NCBI GenBank assembly: GCA_038148895.1
Contig: JBBVGQ010000003.1
Direction: 5' to 3' (one strand)
Length of the DNA stretch: 64,000 nt
Origin: Tamlana sp038148895
Lineage (GTDB): Bacteria; Bacteroidota; Bacteroidia; Flavobacteriales; Flavobacteriaceae
The position numbers were made by a program, and so were the translations under genes. Shown in pieces: positions 8,633 to 17,436 of this stretch (positions are counted from its first letter, which is position 1; each line of letters opens with the position of its first letter). The notes beneath the pieces were generated by a model, which was given only the letters and a program-made list of their open reading frames with translations, was not told where the DNA came from and did no database searches.

Positions 8633-10045
8633 ATGTCGAAAAAAAGGTCGAAAAAACAAGTTTTTGAAAACATAGAGGTATTGGATGCTGGTGCCAAAGG
8701 TAAAACCATCGCCAAAGCCCCTGACGGAAAAGTGATTTTTATACCCAATGCTGTTCCTGGTGATGTTGTAGATGTGCAAACGTTTAAAAAACGAAAAGCG
8801 TACTACGAGGGAAAAGCAATTCATTTTCACACATATTCGGAAAAACGGACGACCCCTGTTTGCGAGCATTTTGGAACATGTGGTGGATGCAAATGGCAAG
8901 ATATGGCTTACGAGCACCAATTGTTTTACAAACAAAAGGAAGTTACCAATAATTTAACCCGAATTGGCCATATTGAACTACCTGAAGTCACACCCATTTT
9001 AGGTTCAAAAAAACAATATTTCTATAGAAATAAAATGGAGTTTTCGTTCAGTGACAGCCGTTGGTTAACACTTGACGAAATTCAATCCGACAAAGATTTA
9101 GGCGATAAAAATGCGCTTGGTTTTCATATTCCTGGCATGTGGGACAAAATTCTGGACATAAAAAAATGTCATTTACAGGAAGACCCATCAAATGCCATAA
9201 GAAACGTGGTTAAGCAGTTTGCCATTAATAATAATTTGGAATTTTTCAATACTCGAAACCAAACGGGTCTTTTGCGTACTATGATGATTCGCACGGCAAG
9301 TACAGGCGATGTTATGGTGCTTATTCAGTTTTTTAAGGAAGACGTGGCAAAACGTGAATTGCTCCTCAATTTTATTGCAGAAACCTTTCCAGAAATAACC
9401 TCATTACTTTACGTTATCAACGGAAAAGCCAATGACACGATTTACGATCAGGAAATCATTTGTTATAAAGGTTCTGAGCATATATTTGAGGAGATGGAAG
9501 GCCTAAAGTTTAAAATCAATGCCAAATCTTTTTATCAAACAAATTCAGACCAAGCTTTTGAACTTTATAAAATTACACGTGATTTTGCTGGTTTAACTGG
9601 GGATGAACTCGTCTACGATTTATATACCGGAACCGGAACCATTGCCCAATTTGTTGCTAAAAAGGCAAAAAAGGTAGTTGGCGTTGAAGCTGTGCCCGAT
9701 GCTATAATTGCCGCCAAGCAAAATGCACAATTAAACAACATAAATAACGTTGAATTCTTTGTGGGCGATATGAAGCATGTTTTTAATGATGATTTTATCA
9801 AGAAACACGGGCAACCAGATGTTATCATTACCGATCCACCACGTGATGGTATGCACAAAGATGTTGTGCAACAAATATTGAATATTTCACCAAAGCGTGT
9901 GGTTTACGTAAGCTGTAACAGTGCCACACAGGCAAGAGATTTGGCTTTAATGGATATCGACTATAATGTTATAAAAACACAAGCAGTTGATATGTTCCCG
10001 CAAACGTTTCATGTTGAAAATGTAGTACTTTTAGAAAGACGATAA
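8633..10045 (+). CDS. rlmD: 23S rRNA (uracil-C5)-methyltransferase, RlmD/RumA family
   Basis: A 470-residue RNA m5U methyltransferase. The N-terminal TRAM domain is followed by four cysteines for a 4Fe-4S cluster: CEHFGTCGGCKW plus the later KCHLQ. The SAM-binding motif is DLYTGTGTIAQ, then TDPPRDGM and the nucleophilic cysteine in VYVSCNSATQARD. It methylates a uridine of 23S rRNA (U1939 in E. coli numbering), though the family also has members with other targets. The stop abuts the ATG of the next gene (TAAATG), so the next genes are likely co-transcribed. Confidence 0.93.
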   Translation: MSKKRSKKQVFENIEVLDAGAKGKTIAKAPDGKVIFIPNAVPGDVVDVQTFKKRKAYYEGKAIHFHTYSEKRTTPVCEHFGTCGGCKWQDMAYEHQLFYKQKEVTNNLTRIGHIELPEVTPILGSKKQYFYRNKMEFSFSDSRWLTLDEIQSDKDLGDKNALGFHIPGMWDKILDIKKCHLQEDPSNAIRNVVKQFAINNNLEFFNTRNQTGLLRTMMIRTASTGDVMVLIQFFKEDVAKRELLLNFIAETFPEITSLLYVINGKANDTIYDQEIICYKGSEHIFEEMEGLKFKINAKSFYQTNSDQAFELYKITRDFAGLTGDELVYDLYTGTGTIAQFVAKKAKKVVGVEAVPDAIIAAKQNAQLNNINNVEFFVGDMKHVFNDDFIKKHGQPDVIITDPPRDGMHKDVVQQILNISPKRVVYVSCNSATQARDLALMDIDYNVIKTQAVDMFPQTFHVENVVLLERR

Positions 10046-10588
10046 ATGAAATATTTTAAAATACTTATCATCCCAATACTATTGATTGTTATATTGTCCA
10101 TTGGCTGCGAACGTGACGATATTTGTCCGGCAAGCACTCCAACAACACCTCGATTAATTATCGATTTTTTAGATAGTGTTAACCCCGATAACAAAAAAAA
10201 TGTATTTGATATTGTTGTTGCAGGTGTTGGGAATGATTTTATTTTGGATGGCTATAATTTTGTTAGTGCCTCAACCCTAATGTTACCCTTAAAAACGGAT
10301 GACAACACCACGCAATACGTCATTTTTAAAGAAGCGGAAGTGAATGATAACGGCACGCTTGATGACAACACGGACGATTTTGTTGATGGCAATTCAGATG
10401 TCATCACCATAAACTACAGCCGAGAACAAGTTTTTGTTTCACGTGCCTGTGGTTACAAAACCATTTTCAAAAACGTAACGCTTACCATTGAACCCGATAG
10501 TGACAACTGGATGCTCTCCAGACAACCTTTAACCGATAACCAATCTGTAGAAGATGAGACAACAACGCACTTTACGATTACTCATTAA
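10046..10588 (+). CDS. DUF6452-like lipoprotein
   Basis: A 180-residue protein with a lipoprotein signal sequence: hydrophobic IIPILLIVILSIGC with a lipobox cysteine at residue 21, followed by acidic residues as is common for exported flavobacterial lipoproteins. The rest is beta-rich and has no catalytic motif that I recognise. It resembles DUF6452, found in Bacteroidota directly next to rlmD and a DUF6048 protein. Probable envelope location; function unknown. Its last 35 bases overlap the next gene in a different frame. Confidence 0.8.
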   Translation: MKYFKILIIPILLIVILSIGCERDDICPASTPTTPRLIIDFLDSVNPDNKKNVFDIVVAGVGNDFILDGYNFVSASTLMLPLKTDDNTTQYVIFKEAEVNDNGTLDDNTDDFVDGNSDVITINYSREQVFVSRACGYKTIFKNVTLTIEPDSDNWMLSRQPLTDNQSVEDETTTHFTITH

Positions 10589-11303
10589 AAGTTTTTTAGT
10601 GCTTTTTTTGTTTTGTGCATCGGTTAATGGCCAAAATGACACTATTGCAAAAACTTCAATTGATACCACACGGGTAAAACTAAAGTACGGGCTAAGATTG
10701 GGTGGCGACATAGGAAAATTGATTAGAACCACACTTGATGACGATTATAGTGGTTTTGAAATTCAGGGAGATTACCGAATAAAAAAAGACCTTTATATTG
10801 CTGGTGAAATAGGTTTTGAAGAAAAAAGTACCATTAACGATTATTTAGACATTACAAGCAAAGGAAGTTATATTAAAGCCGGAGTTGACTACAACATGTA
10901 TGAAAACTGGCTTGATATGGACAACATGATATACGCCGGTTTTAGGGTCGGTGCCAGTACATTCAGCCACGATTTAAACAGTTTTACGGTTTATAACACC
11001 AACCAATATTGGGAACAATTTACTTCAACCGACAACGAATCTTTTAGTGGTTTAACGGCGATTTGGACCGAAATCATGTTGGGTATTAAAGTAGAACTGT
11101 TCAATAACCTTTACATGTGTCTTAATGCACAACTGAAACTATCGGCCAGCGAAACTGAACCTAATAATTTTCAGAATGTTTACATTCCAGGATTTGGAAA
11201 AACCTATGATAGTACTGGTATTGGTGTAGGCTATAGCTACTTTTTATCCTACAGGATCCCGCTTTATAAAAAGTACAAACAATCTGATGAGGCTAAAAAC
11301 TGA
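10554..11303 (+). CDS. DUF6048-like outer membrane protein
   Basis: A 249-residue protein with a signal peptide (LLIKSFLVLFLFCASVNGQ) and then alternating beta-strand segments rich in aromatic and glycine residues, such as KLKYGLRLGGDIGK and IYAGFRVGASTFSH. It ends with a strand-like GVGYSYFLSYRIPLY. This is the pattern of a small outer-membrane beta-barrel. It matches the DUF6048 family, which in Bacteroidota follows the DUF6452 lipoprotein. The 35-base overlap with that gene suggests coupled translation and joint function in the outer membrane. No known role. Confidence 0.78.
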   Translation: MRQQRTLRLLIKSFLVLFLFCASVNGQNDTIAKTSIDTTRVKLKYGLRLGGDIGKLIRTTLDDDYSGFEIQGDYRIKKDLYIAGEIGFEEKSTINDYLDITSKGSYIKAGVDYNMYENWLDMDNMIYAGFRVGASTFSHDLNSFTVYNTNQYWEQFTSTDNESFSGLTAIWTEIMLGIKVELFNNLYMCLNAQLKLSASETEPNNFQNVYIPGFGKTYDSTGIGVGYSYFLSYRIPLYKKYKQSDEAKN

Positions 11304-11318
11304 TGATTTAAGAAATTT

Positions 11319-12014
11319 CTATTCGAAATCCTCAATGGTCATTTTTACAAAGTTGAGGATTTTTTCAAACTGCTCTTCCAAAGTCATATTTGAGTTGTCT
11401 ATAACAATGGCATCTTCAGCCTTTACAAGTGGAGAATCTTCTCTATTAGAATCAATATAATCGCGTTCCTTCACGTTTTTAAGTACATCTTCAAACACTA
11501 CTTTATCGCCTCGCCCAATCAGTTCGTCATAGCGCCTTTTTGCTCTGGTTTCAGGTGACGCCGTCATAAATAACTTAAGTTCAGCATTTGGAAAAACCAC
11601 CGTGCCAATATCGCGGCCATCCATGACAATACCTTTATCTTCCCCAAGTTTTTGTTGTTGTTCAACAAGTTTTTGGCGCACTTCCGATATGGCAGCCACT
11701 TTACTCACAAAACCAGAAACTTCCATCGTTCTGATTTCCTTTTCAACATTAACCCCATTCAAATACACTTCGGCAAAACCTAAATTTTCATTGAATTTAA
11801 AACTGATATTGACTTGTGGTAGTTGGTAAATAAGCGCCTCAACATTAAAATCATCATTATTAATCAATCCATGCTGCATGGCATAAAGCGTAACCGCTCG
11901 ATACATTGCGCCAGTATCAACATAAACATAGCCCAGATACTTGGCCAATTGTTTGGCCACGGTACTTTTGCCTGTTGATGAAAATCCGTCTATGGCAATG
12001 GTGATTTTGTTCAT
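11319..12014 (-). CDS. cmk: (d)CMP kinase
   Basis: A 231-residue nucleoside monophosphate kinase. The P-loop is GFSSTGKSTVAKQL (residues 10-23), followed by VDTGAMYRAVTLYA and MDGRDIGTVVFPNAELK, all diagnostic of cytidylate kinase. It phosphorylates CMP and dCMP to the diphosphates. It lies 55 bases downstream of porQ on the same strand; the porQ-cmk neighbourhood recurs in flavobacteria. It converges with the DUF6048 gene with 15 bases between stops. Confidence 0.95.
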   Translation of the reverse strand: MNKITIAIDGFSSTGKSTVAKQLAKYLGYVYVDTGAMYRAVTLYAMQHGLINNDDFNVEALIYQLPQVNISFKFNENLGFAEVYLNGVNVEKEIRTMEVSGFVSKVAAISEVRQKLVEQQQKLGEDKGIVMDGRDIGTVVFPNAELKLFMTASPETRAKRRYDELIGRGDKVVFEDVLKNVKERDYIDSNREDSPLVKAEDAIVIDNSNMTLEEQFEKILNFVKMTIEDFE

Positions 12015-12069
12015 TTTCAGAGTGACTTTAGTGAGCTAAAGTACTTAAAAAAATTATAGTTAAACTGCG

Positions 12070-13089
12070 CTATTGTAAATCTATTTGCAGTCCGAAGAAG
12101 TTTGAATTGGCTGCACTGGTATATTTAGCATGGGTAAAACTAAAGCGCATTTTATTCATTTTTACGGAAATACCAGCAGAAAGCCCAGAAAAGTTACGCT
12201 GATCCAATATTCTTAAATCTTCACCCCTCCTAAAATTATAGCCTAATCGGATGTTAAAACCTCCTTCTGGGAATACTTCCGCACCTACAATGGCGTGCCG
12301 TATAACCTGCCCAATAAACCCTATTTTTTCGTTGGTCTGGTTTCCTGACAAATCGCTTGTGGTTCGTGCTGGGTTTGGCCTTGAAATTGGCCATTCTTGC
12401 AAGTTATCCAATGTAATGTGCCATCTAATAGGCACGTTTTCCAACCTTTGTGACATCCCAAAAGCAACTTCAAAAGGCAATGGTTCGTTTAAACCAGCAT
12501 AAGTAGTAATTTGAGACCCAAGGTTTCTAATAACCAACGCTGCATTAAAATCTAGATATTCATCAATGTAAATCAATCCCAAATCTACTGCTGCCCCTAG
12601 GGAGCTATACTGCTCTAGTTTTGAGGTGATTAATTTTAAGTTTCCGCCGAAATAAAAGTCAGAATAACCAATTTGAGTAGCATAACCTAATGAAAGTGCT
12701 GTTTCGCTACCAGAAAATGTACCTGTGGAATTTCCGTTTTCATCATACCCATCAAAAGAGCCGTAATTGACATAGGTAACACCACCGTGCAATGTTTTCG
12801 TGTGCCTATCAACCGTATAGGCGTATGCAGCTGTACCATAACTAATACCCCCTAAATAACTGGTATAATTTAGTGCCAATTGGTTATCCATTTCCACATT
12901 AATTGTCGCCGGATTGAACAGGCCTTGGGTTACGTCGTAATCAACATTAGTCAACACCTTGCCCCCTAAAGCAGCCTGACGTGGAGAGGACACCAAGTTT
13001 AAAAACTGATAGGTATGCTCACCTCCAACTTGTGCCAAGGCCATAGTAGGTATAGCGAAATAAAAAAATGGGATAAGTTTTTTTAGCAT
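12070..13089 (-). CDS. porQ: Type IX secretion system protein PorQ
   Basis: A 339-residue outer-membrane beta-barrel of the PorV/PorQ (FadL-like) family. It has a signal peptide (KLIPFFYFAIPTMALAQ) followed by the typical GGEHTYQFLNLVSSPRQAALGG start, then many amphipathic strands ending in an aromatic residue-containing strand (FFGLQIDLQ). PorQ belongs to the type IX secretion machinery and attachment complex that moves cargo with C-terminal sorting domains to the cell surface. It is placed between lon and cmk as in many flavobacteria. Its presence restricts the organism to Bacteroidota. Confidence 0.92.
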   Translation of the reverse strand: MLKKLIPFFYFAIPTMALAQVGGEHTYQFLNLVSSPRQAALGGKVLTNVDYDVTQGLFNPATINVEMDNQLALNYTSYLGGISYGTAAYAYTVDRHTKTLHGGVTYVNYGSFDGYDENGNSTGTFSGSETALSLGYATQIGYSDFYFGGNLKLITSKLEQYSSLGAAVDLGLIYIDEYLDFNAALVIRNLGSQITTYAGLNEPLPFEVAFGMSQRLENVPIRWHITLDNLQEWPISRPNPARTTSDLSGNQTNEKIGFIGQVIRHAIVGAEVFPEGGFNIRLGYNFRRGEDLRILDQRNFSGLSAGISVKMNKMRFSFTHAKYTSAANSNFFGLQIDLQ

Positions 13090-13153
13090 ATTTACGACGC
13101 AAAGTAACTAAATCTATCTTAAAACGATAGCATGTATCTTTTATTTTAAATCA

Positions 13154-13182
13154 CAAAAAAACCTCGAAACGTTTTCGAGGTT
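13154..13182 (-). terminator. Rho-independent terminator after lon
   Basis: Inverted repeat AACCTCGAAA (13160-13169) / TTTCGAGGTT (13173-13182) with a 3-base loop. On the minus strand it is followed by a run of seven T. It sits 15 bases beyond the lon stop codon, separating lon from porQ. Confidence 0.85.
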
Positions 13183-13196
13183 CTTTGTAATAATCA

Positions 13197-15647
13197 CTAT
13201 ATTTTTTTTGGATTTTTTACTTTTTGATGGGTCAAGGCTATGTTGATAACCTCACTCATGTCTGTAACATAATGAAAGGTCAGTCCCTTTAAGTATTCTG
13301 GTTTTATCTCCTCAATATCGCGCCTGTTTTCCTCGCACAACAATATTTCTTTTATTCTTGCCCGTTTAGCTGCCAATATTTTTTCTTTGATTCCGCCTAC
13401 CGGAAGCACTTTTCCCCGCAGTGTAATCTCACCTGTCATAGCCAAGCTTTTTTTAACTTTTCTTTGCGTGAACAAGGATACCAAAGAAGTTAGCATAGTA
13501 ACCCCAGCACTTGGACCATCTTTCGGCGTTGCGCCCTCTGGCACGTGAATGTGTACGTTGTATTTATCAAACGCATCAGGGTCAATACCAAATTCTTCGG
13601 CATTTGATTTTATGTATTCCATGGCAATGGTAGCCGATTCCTTCATAACTTTCCCTAAGTTACCTGTAACGGTTAATATTCCTTTTCCTTTTGAAATAAT
13701 CGATTCAATAAAAAGAATATCTCCTCCTACCCTTGTCCACGCTAAACCTGTTACCACGCCGGCTACATTATTGTTTTCGTATTTATCACGCTCTAATTTT
13801 GGCCCTCCCAAAACTTCAATAATGTCTTCATCAGTCACCTTGATATTATATTTCTCTTCCATAGCAATATTTTTGGCCGCATGGCGAACCATTTTTGCTA
13901 TCTGTTTTTCCAAACCACGTACACCAGATTCACGGGTGTAACCTTCCACTATTTTTTCCAATTGAGGTTTTCCAATCTTTAAATCTTTATCGGACAAACC
14001 GTGCTCTTTAAGCTGTTTGGGCAATAAATGACGTTTGGCAATCTCAACCTTTTCTTCAATGGTATAACCTGTTACGTTGATGATTTCCATTCTGTCCAGC
14101 AATGCCGGTTGAATGGTAGATAAACTATTGGATGTGGCAATAAACATAACTTTTGAAAGGTCATAGCCCATTTCCAAGAAATTATCATAAAAATCATTGT
14201 TTTGCTCAGGGTCTAAGACTTCCAACATGGCCGATGATGGATCACCTTGGTGCGAAGTGGAAAGTTTGTCTATTTCATCCAATACAAAAACGGGGTTGGA
14301 CGTGCCAGCCTTTTTTATACTTTGAATGATTCGCCCAGGCATAGCGCCAATGTATGTTTTTCTGTGTCCACGAATTTCGGCTTCATCGCGCAAACCACCC
14401 AATGACATTCGCACATATTCACGCCCCAATGCTTCGGCTATGGATTTTCCTAAAGAAGTTTTACCAACGCCAGGAGGACCATAAAGACATAAAATGGGCG
14501 ATTTCATATCATTACGCAACTTTAAAACCGCCAAATATTCTATAATTCTTCTTTTAACGTCCTCAAGTCCAAAATGGTCTCTATTCAAAATCTTCATGGC
14601 ACGCTTTAAGTCGAATTTATCTTCGCTATATTCGTTCCATGGCAAATCCAGAAACAGTTCCAAATAATTGCGTTGAATGGAATATTCAGCCACCTGAGGA
14701 TTCATGCGCTGCATTTTGGCCAATTCCTTATCAAAATGTTTGGCCACCTTTTCATCCCAAAGTTTTTCCTCAGCCTTCGCTCTCATTTCCTCAAGCTCTT
14801 CGTCATGACTTACACCACCCAACTCCTCTTGAATGGTTTTCATTTGCTGATGAAGAAAATATTCACGTTGCTGTTGGCTCATATCCATTTGAACCTTAGA
14901 CTGTATATCGTTCTTCAGCTCAAGTTTCTGAAACTCAACATTCATGTATTTCAAGGTAGCCAAAGCGCGCTTTTTGAGGTCGTTTATCTCTAAAAGCTCT
15001 TGTTTTTCGCCCACCGAAAGGTTCATGTTTGACGATACGAAGTTCACTAAAAACGAATTGCTCTCAATATTTTTTATGGCAAACGAAGCTTCACTTGGAA
15101 TGTTGGGGCTTTCCTTGATGATATCCAAAGCCAAATCCTTAATAGAGTCTATAATGGCCATAAACTCTTTGTTTTTTACAGCTGGTTTAGCCTCTGGAAG
15201 ATCTCTTATCGTTGCGTTCATATAAGGTTCCTCTGTAATAACTTCGGCCACCTTAAACCTTCGTTTACCTTGAATAATAACGGTAACGTTACCATCTGGC
15301 ATTTTAAGAACGCGTAAAATCCTGGCTACAGTTCCTGTTTCATGAATGTCTTTGGCCGTTGGCCTTTCAACTGTTTCATCTTTTTGGGCAACAACACCTA
15401 TCACTTTCCCACCTTTGTTGGCATCATTTATAAGCCTTATGGATTGGTCTCTACCTGCCGTAATTGGAATAACCACCCCCGGAAACAAAACCGTATTCCG
15501 CAACGACAAAATAGGCAAGGTTTCAGGGAGCTCTTCATTATTTATAGCCTCCTCATCCTCAGGTGTCATTAACGGAATTAATTCTGCATTTTCATCAAAA
15601 TCCTGCAATGACAAACTGTCAAGATTCATGATATTCGCTTTCTTCAT
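13197..15647 (-). CDS. lon: ATP-dependent endopeptidase La (Lon)
   Basis: An 816-residue cytosolic AAA+ protease with the complete Lon layout: an N-terminal substrate-binding domain (LPILSLRNTVLFPG near residue 43), a central AAA+ module with Walker A YGPPGVGKTSLGKS and Walker B VFVLDEIDKL, and a C-terminal protease domain. The catalytic serine is in PKDGPSAGVTM and the lysine in VGGIKEKILAAKRA. It degrades misfolded and regulatory proteins. It is monocistronic with its own terminator. An alternative start is the ATG at MNLDSLSL six codons in. Confidence 0.96.
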   Translation of the reverse strand: MKKANIMNLDSLSLQDFDENAELIPLMTPEDEEAINNEELPETLPILSLRNTVLFPGVVIPITAGRDQSIRLINDANKGGKVIGVVAQKDETVERPTAKDIHETGTVARILRVLKMPDGNVTVIIQGKRRFKVAEVITEEPYMNATIRDLPEAKPAVKNKEFMAIIDSIKDLALDIIKESPNIPSEASFAIKNIESNSFLVNFVSSNMNLSVGEKQELLEINDLKKRALATLKYMNVEFQKLELKNDIQSKVQMDMSQQQREYFLHQQMKTIQEELGGVSHDEELEEMRAKAEEKLWDEKVAKHFDKELAKMQRMNPQVAEYSIQRNYLELFLDLPWNEYSEDKFDLKRAMKILNRDHFGLEDVKRRIIEYLAVLKLRNDMKSPILCLYGPPGVGKTSLGKSIAEALGREYVRMSLGGLRDEAEIRGHRKTYIGAMPGRIIQSIKKAGTSNPVFVLDEIDKLSTSHQGDPSSAMLEVLDPEQNNDFYDNFLEMGYDLSKVMFIATSNSLSTIQPALLDRMEIINVTGYTIEEKVEIAKRHLLPKQLKEHGLSDKDLKIGKPQLEKIVEGYTRESGVRGLEKQIAKMVRHAAKNIAMEEKYNIKVTDEDIIEVLGGPKLERDKYENNNVAGVVTGLAWTRVGGDILFIESIISKGKGILTVTGNLGKVMKESATIAMEYIKSNAEEFGIDPDAFDKYNVHIHVPEGATPKDGPSAGVTMLTSLVSLFTQRKVKKSLAMTGEITLRGKVLPVGGIKEKILAAKRARIKEILLCEENRRDIEEIKPEYLKGLTFHYVTDMSEVINIALTHQKVKNPKKI

Positions 15648-15822
15648 ATATTATATTAAGCCAATCTGTCATTAAAACCAGATTGTTCTATTATTTAATT
15701 AAATCAAATTTTTATTAAAATACTGAAATTCAAATATTTACAAAGAACATAATTCTTTCAGCCACTATATAAAGTCAATAGCTATGCCATAGATGGAAAA
15801 ACTTAAAATTTTGAATGCAGTT

Positions 15823-16473
15823 TTACATTTTTCCCATTTTCTTTAAAACAAATAACAAGACAATAGGAATGGCCAATAACACCACCATAAGTAAATTGTA
15901 CTTGAACAACCATGGTGAAAGAATCAAGGTAATTAAATAACCTCCTATGGCACCGCCAAAATGGGCGTCGTGGCCTATGTTCCCAATCCTGTTTTTCATG
16001 CCGTAAATTGAATATAGCAAATACCCGATACCAAAAATATAGGCGGGAATGGGAATCGGGACAAAAAACAGATACAAACTCATATCCGGTCTTAAAAGTA
16101 TCGCGGCATATACAACCCCAGAAACCGCACCACTTGCCCCAACCGCACTGTAATGATATTCGTTTTTATGGAAATAAAGTGATAACAAATTACCCAACAA
16201 CAAGCTGCCAAAGTATATAAATATGAATTCCGTAGTATTTAACAATGCAATAACCACATTGGCAAAAAAATACAGCGTAAGCATATTGAACAATAAATGC
16301 TGGGTATCGGCATGTAGAAAACCCGAACTAAAAATCCTTATTTTTTCGCCTCGTTTAATCCCACCAACGTTAAATTTATATTTTTCAAAAAAGGAATAGT
16401 CGTTAAAACCTTTGTACGATATAATCACATTGGCAGCTATCAACACGACCGTTATTAAATCTAATTTGCCCAT
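15823..16473 (-). CDS. Rhomboid family intramembrane serine protease
   Basis: A 216-residue membrane protein with six or so helices. The rhomboid active site is complete: serine in VGASGAVSGVVY, histidine in GHDAHFGGAIGGY, and the oxyanion/helix-packing motif HLLFNMLTLYFF in the second helix. It cleaves membrane proteins within or near their transmembrane segments. It is transcribed divergently from the acyltransferase gene, and their -7 boxes are adjacent. Physiological substrate unknown. Confidence 0.92.
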   Translation of the reverse strand: MGKLDLITVVLIAANVIISYKGFNDYSFFEKYKFNVGGIKRGEKIRIFSSGFLHADTQHLLFNMLTLYFFANVVIALLNTTEFIFIYFGSLLLGNLLSLYFHKNEYHYSAVGASGAVSGVVYAAILLRPDMSLYLFFVPIPIPAYIFGIGYLLYSIYGMKNRIGNIGHDAHFGGAIGGYLITLILSPWLFKYNLLMVVLLAIPIVLLFVLKKMGKM

Positions 16474-16503
16474 AAGGAGTAAACGTTTAAATTTGAATTA
16501 GCA

Positions 16504-16511
16504 TATATTTG
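16504..16511 (+). promoter_or_regulatory. -7 box (TATATTTG) for the acyltransferase gene
   Basis: A perfect TAnnTTTG match 18 bases before the plus-strand ATG at 16530, an expected distance for a short leader. It directly abuts the opposing box of the rhomboid gene. No clear -33 TTG at standard spacing. Confidence 0.5.
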
Positions 16512-16519
16512 CAAATCTA
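16512..16519 (-). promoter_or_regulatory. -7 box (TAGATTTG) for the rhomboid gene
   Basis: On the minus strand this reads TAGATTTG, a perfect TAnnTTTG match, 38 bases before the rhomboid start codon. It is back-to-back with the plus-strand box. Confidence 0.45.
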
Positions 16520-16529
16520 AAATTTATTC

Positions 16530-17405
16530 ATGCAATTTCTAGCTTATATTCTGGTTTATCCTTTTTTGTGGATAATTTCCATATTGCCTTTTAGATTGCT
16601 ATATCTCTTATCAGACGGCCTATATATTCTTCTTTACTACGTTATTGGATACCGAAAAAAAGTGGTAACGGACAACTTAAAATTGGTGTTTCCTGAGAAA
16701 TCTGAAGTAGAAATAAAACGAATTAAAAAGAAGTTTTACAGGCATTTATGCGATATGTTTTTAGAAATGGCAAAAACATTATCCATTACCAAAGCTGAAA
16801 TGCAAAAACGCTTCAAAATTAAAAATCCTGAAGAACTACACAGATTGGAAGCCTTGAACAAAAGTATTATTTTAATGTACGGGCATTATGCCAGCTGGGA
16901 ATGGTCGGTTGAAATCCAGAATCATATTAATTTTCAAGGATTTGGGGTTTACAAAAAACTGGCCAACAAATATTTCGACAAATTGGCACGAGACATGCGA
17001 TCTAAATTTAAAACCACACTAATAAGCACCAAAGAAACCATTGCAACCATAAACCACAACGAGGCCAAAGGCATTAAAAGTATTGTGGCCTTTATTAGCG
17101 ACCAGTCCCCAAGATTGAGCAAAGATGTGTATTGGGGTGAATTTATGGGGGTAAAAGTACCGTGCTTCACCGGCGCAGAACGCTTGGCAAAAAAGCTAAA
17201 TTTAACGATTGCCTATTTAAAAGTGAACAAAGTAAAACGTGGCTACTACGAAGCTGAATTCATGACCCTTACCGAAGAACCCAAGAAATATAAGGATTAT
17301 GAGGTGACCGATATATTTTTACGCGAGGTTGAAAAACAGATTTATGAAGCCCCAGAATATTATTTCTGGACCCACAAACGCTGGAAACATCAAGTTAAAA
17401 GTTAA
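16530..17405 (+). CDS. Lysophospholipid/lipid A acyltransferase family protein (LpxL/HtrB-like)
   Basis: A 291-residue inner-membrane-anchored acyltransferase. It has an N-terminal hydrophobic anchor (LAYILVYPFLWIISILPFRLLY), and the HX4(D/E) catalytic motif appears as HYASWEW near residue 117. Further family blocks are FISDQSPR and GVKVPCFTGAERLAKK. Such enzymes transfer a late acyl chain to lipid A or a related lipid. Bacteroidota commonly carry this short form. Membrane, cytoplasmic face. Whether the acceptor is lipid A or an ornithine-type lipid is not certain. Confidence 0.85.
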   Translation: MQFLAYILVYPFLWIISILPFRLLYLLSDGLYILLYYVIGYRKKVVTDNLKLVFPEKSEVEIKRIKKKFYRHLCDMFLEMAKTLSITKAEMQKRFKIKNPEELHRLEALNKSIILMYGHYASWEWSVEIQNHINFQGFGVYKKLANKYFDKLARDMRSKFKTTLISTKETIATINHNEAKGIKSIVAFISDQSPRLSKDVYWGEFMGVKVPCFTGAERLAKKLNLTIAYLKVNKVKRGYYEAEFMTLTEEPKKYKDYEVTDIFLREVEKQIYEAPEYYFWTHKRWKHQVKS

Positions 17406-17436
17406 ATATCTTATAGGTTAGCGGTCGATACCATTA

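Noticed and set aside
8573..8935. 120-codon minus-strand frame over the start of rlmD
   Set aside because: It overlaps a clearly conserved gene on the other strand, has no family resemblance and looks like an antisense shadow.
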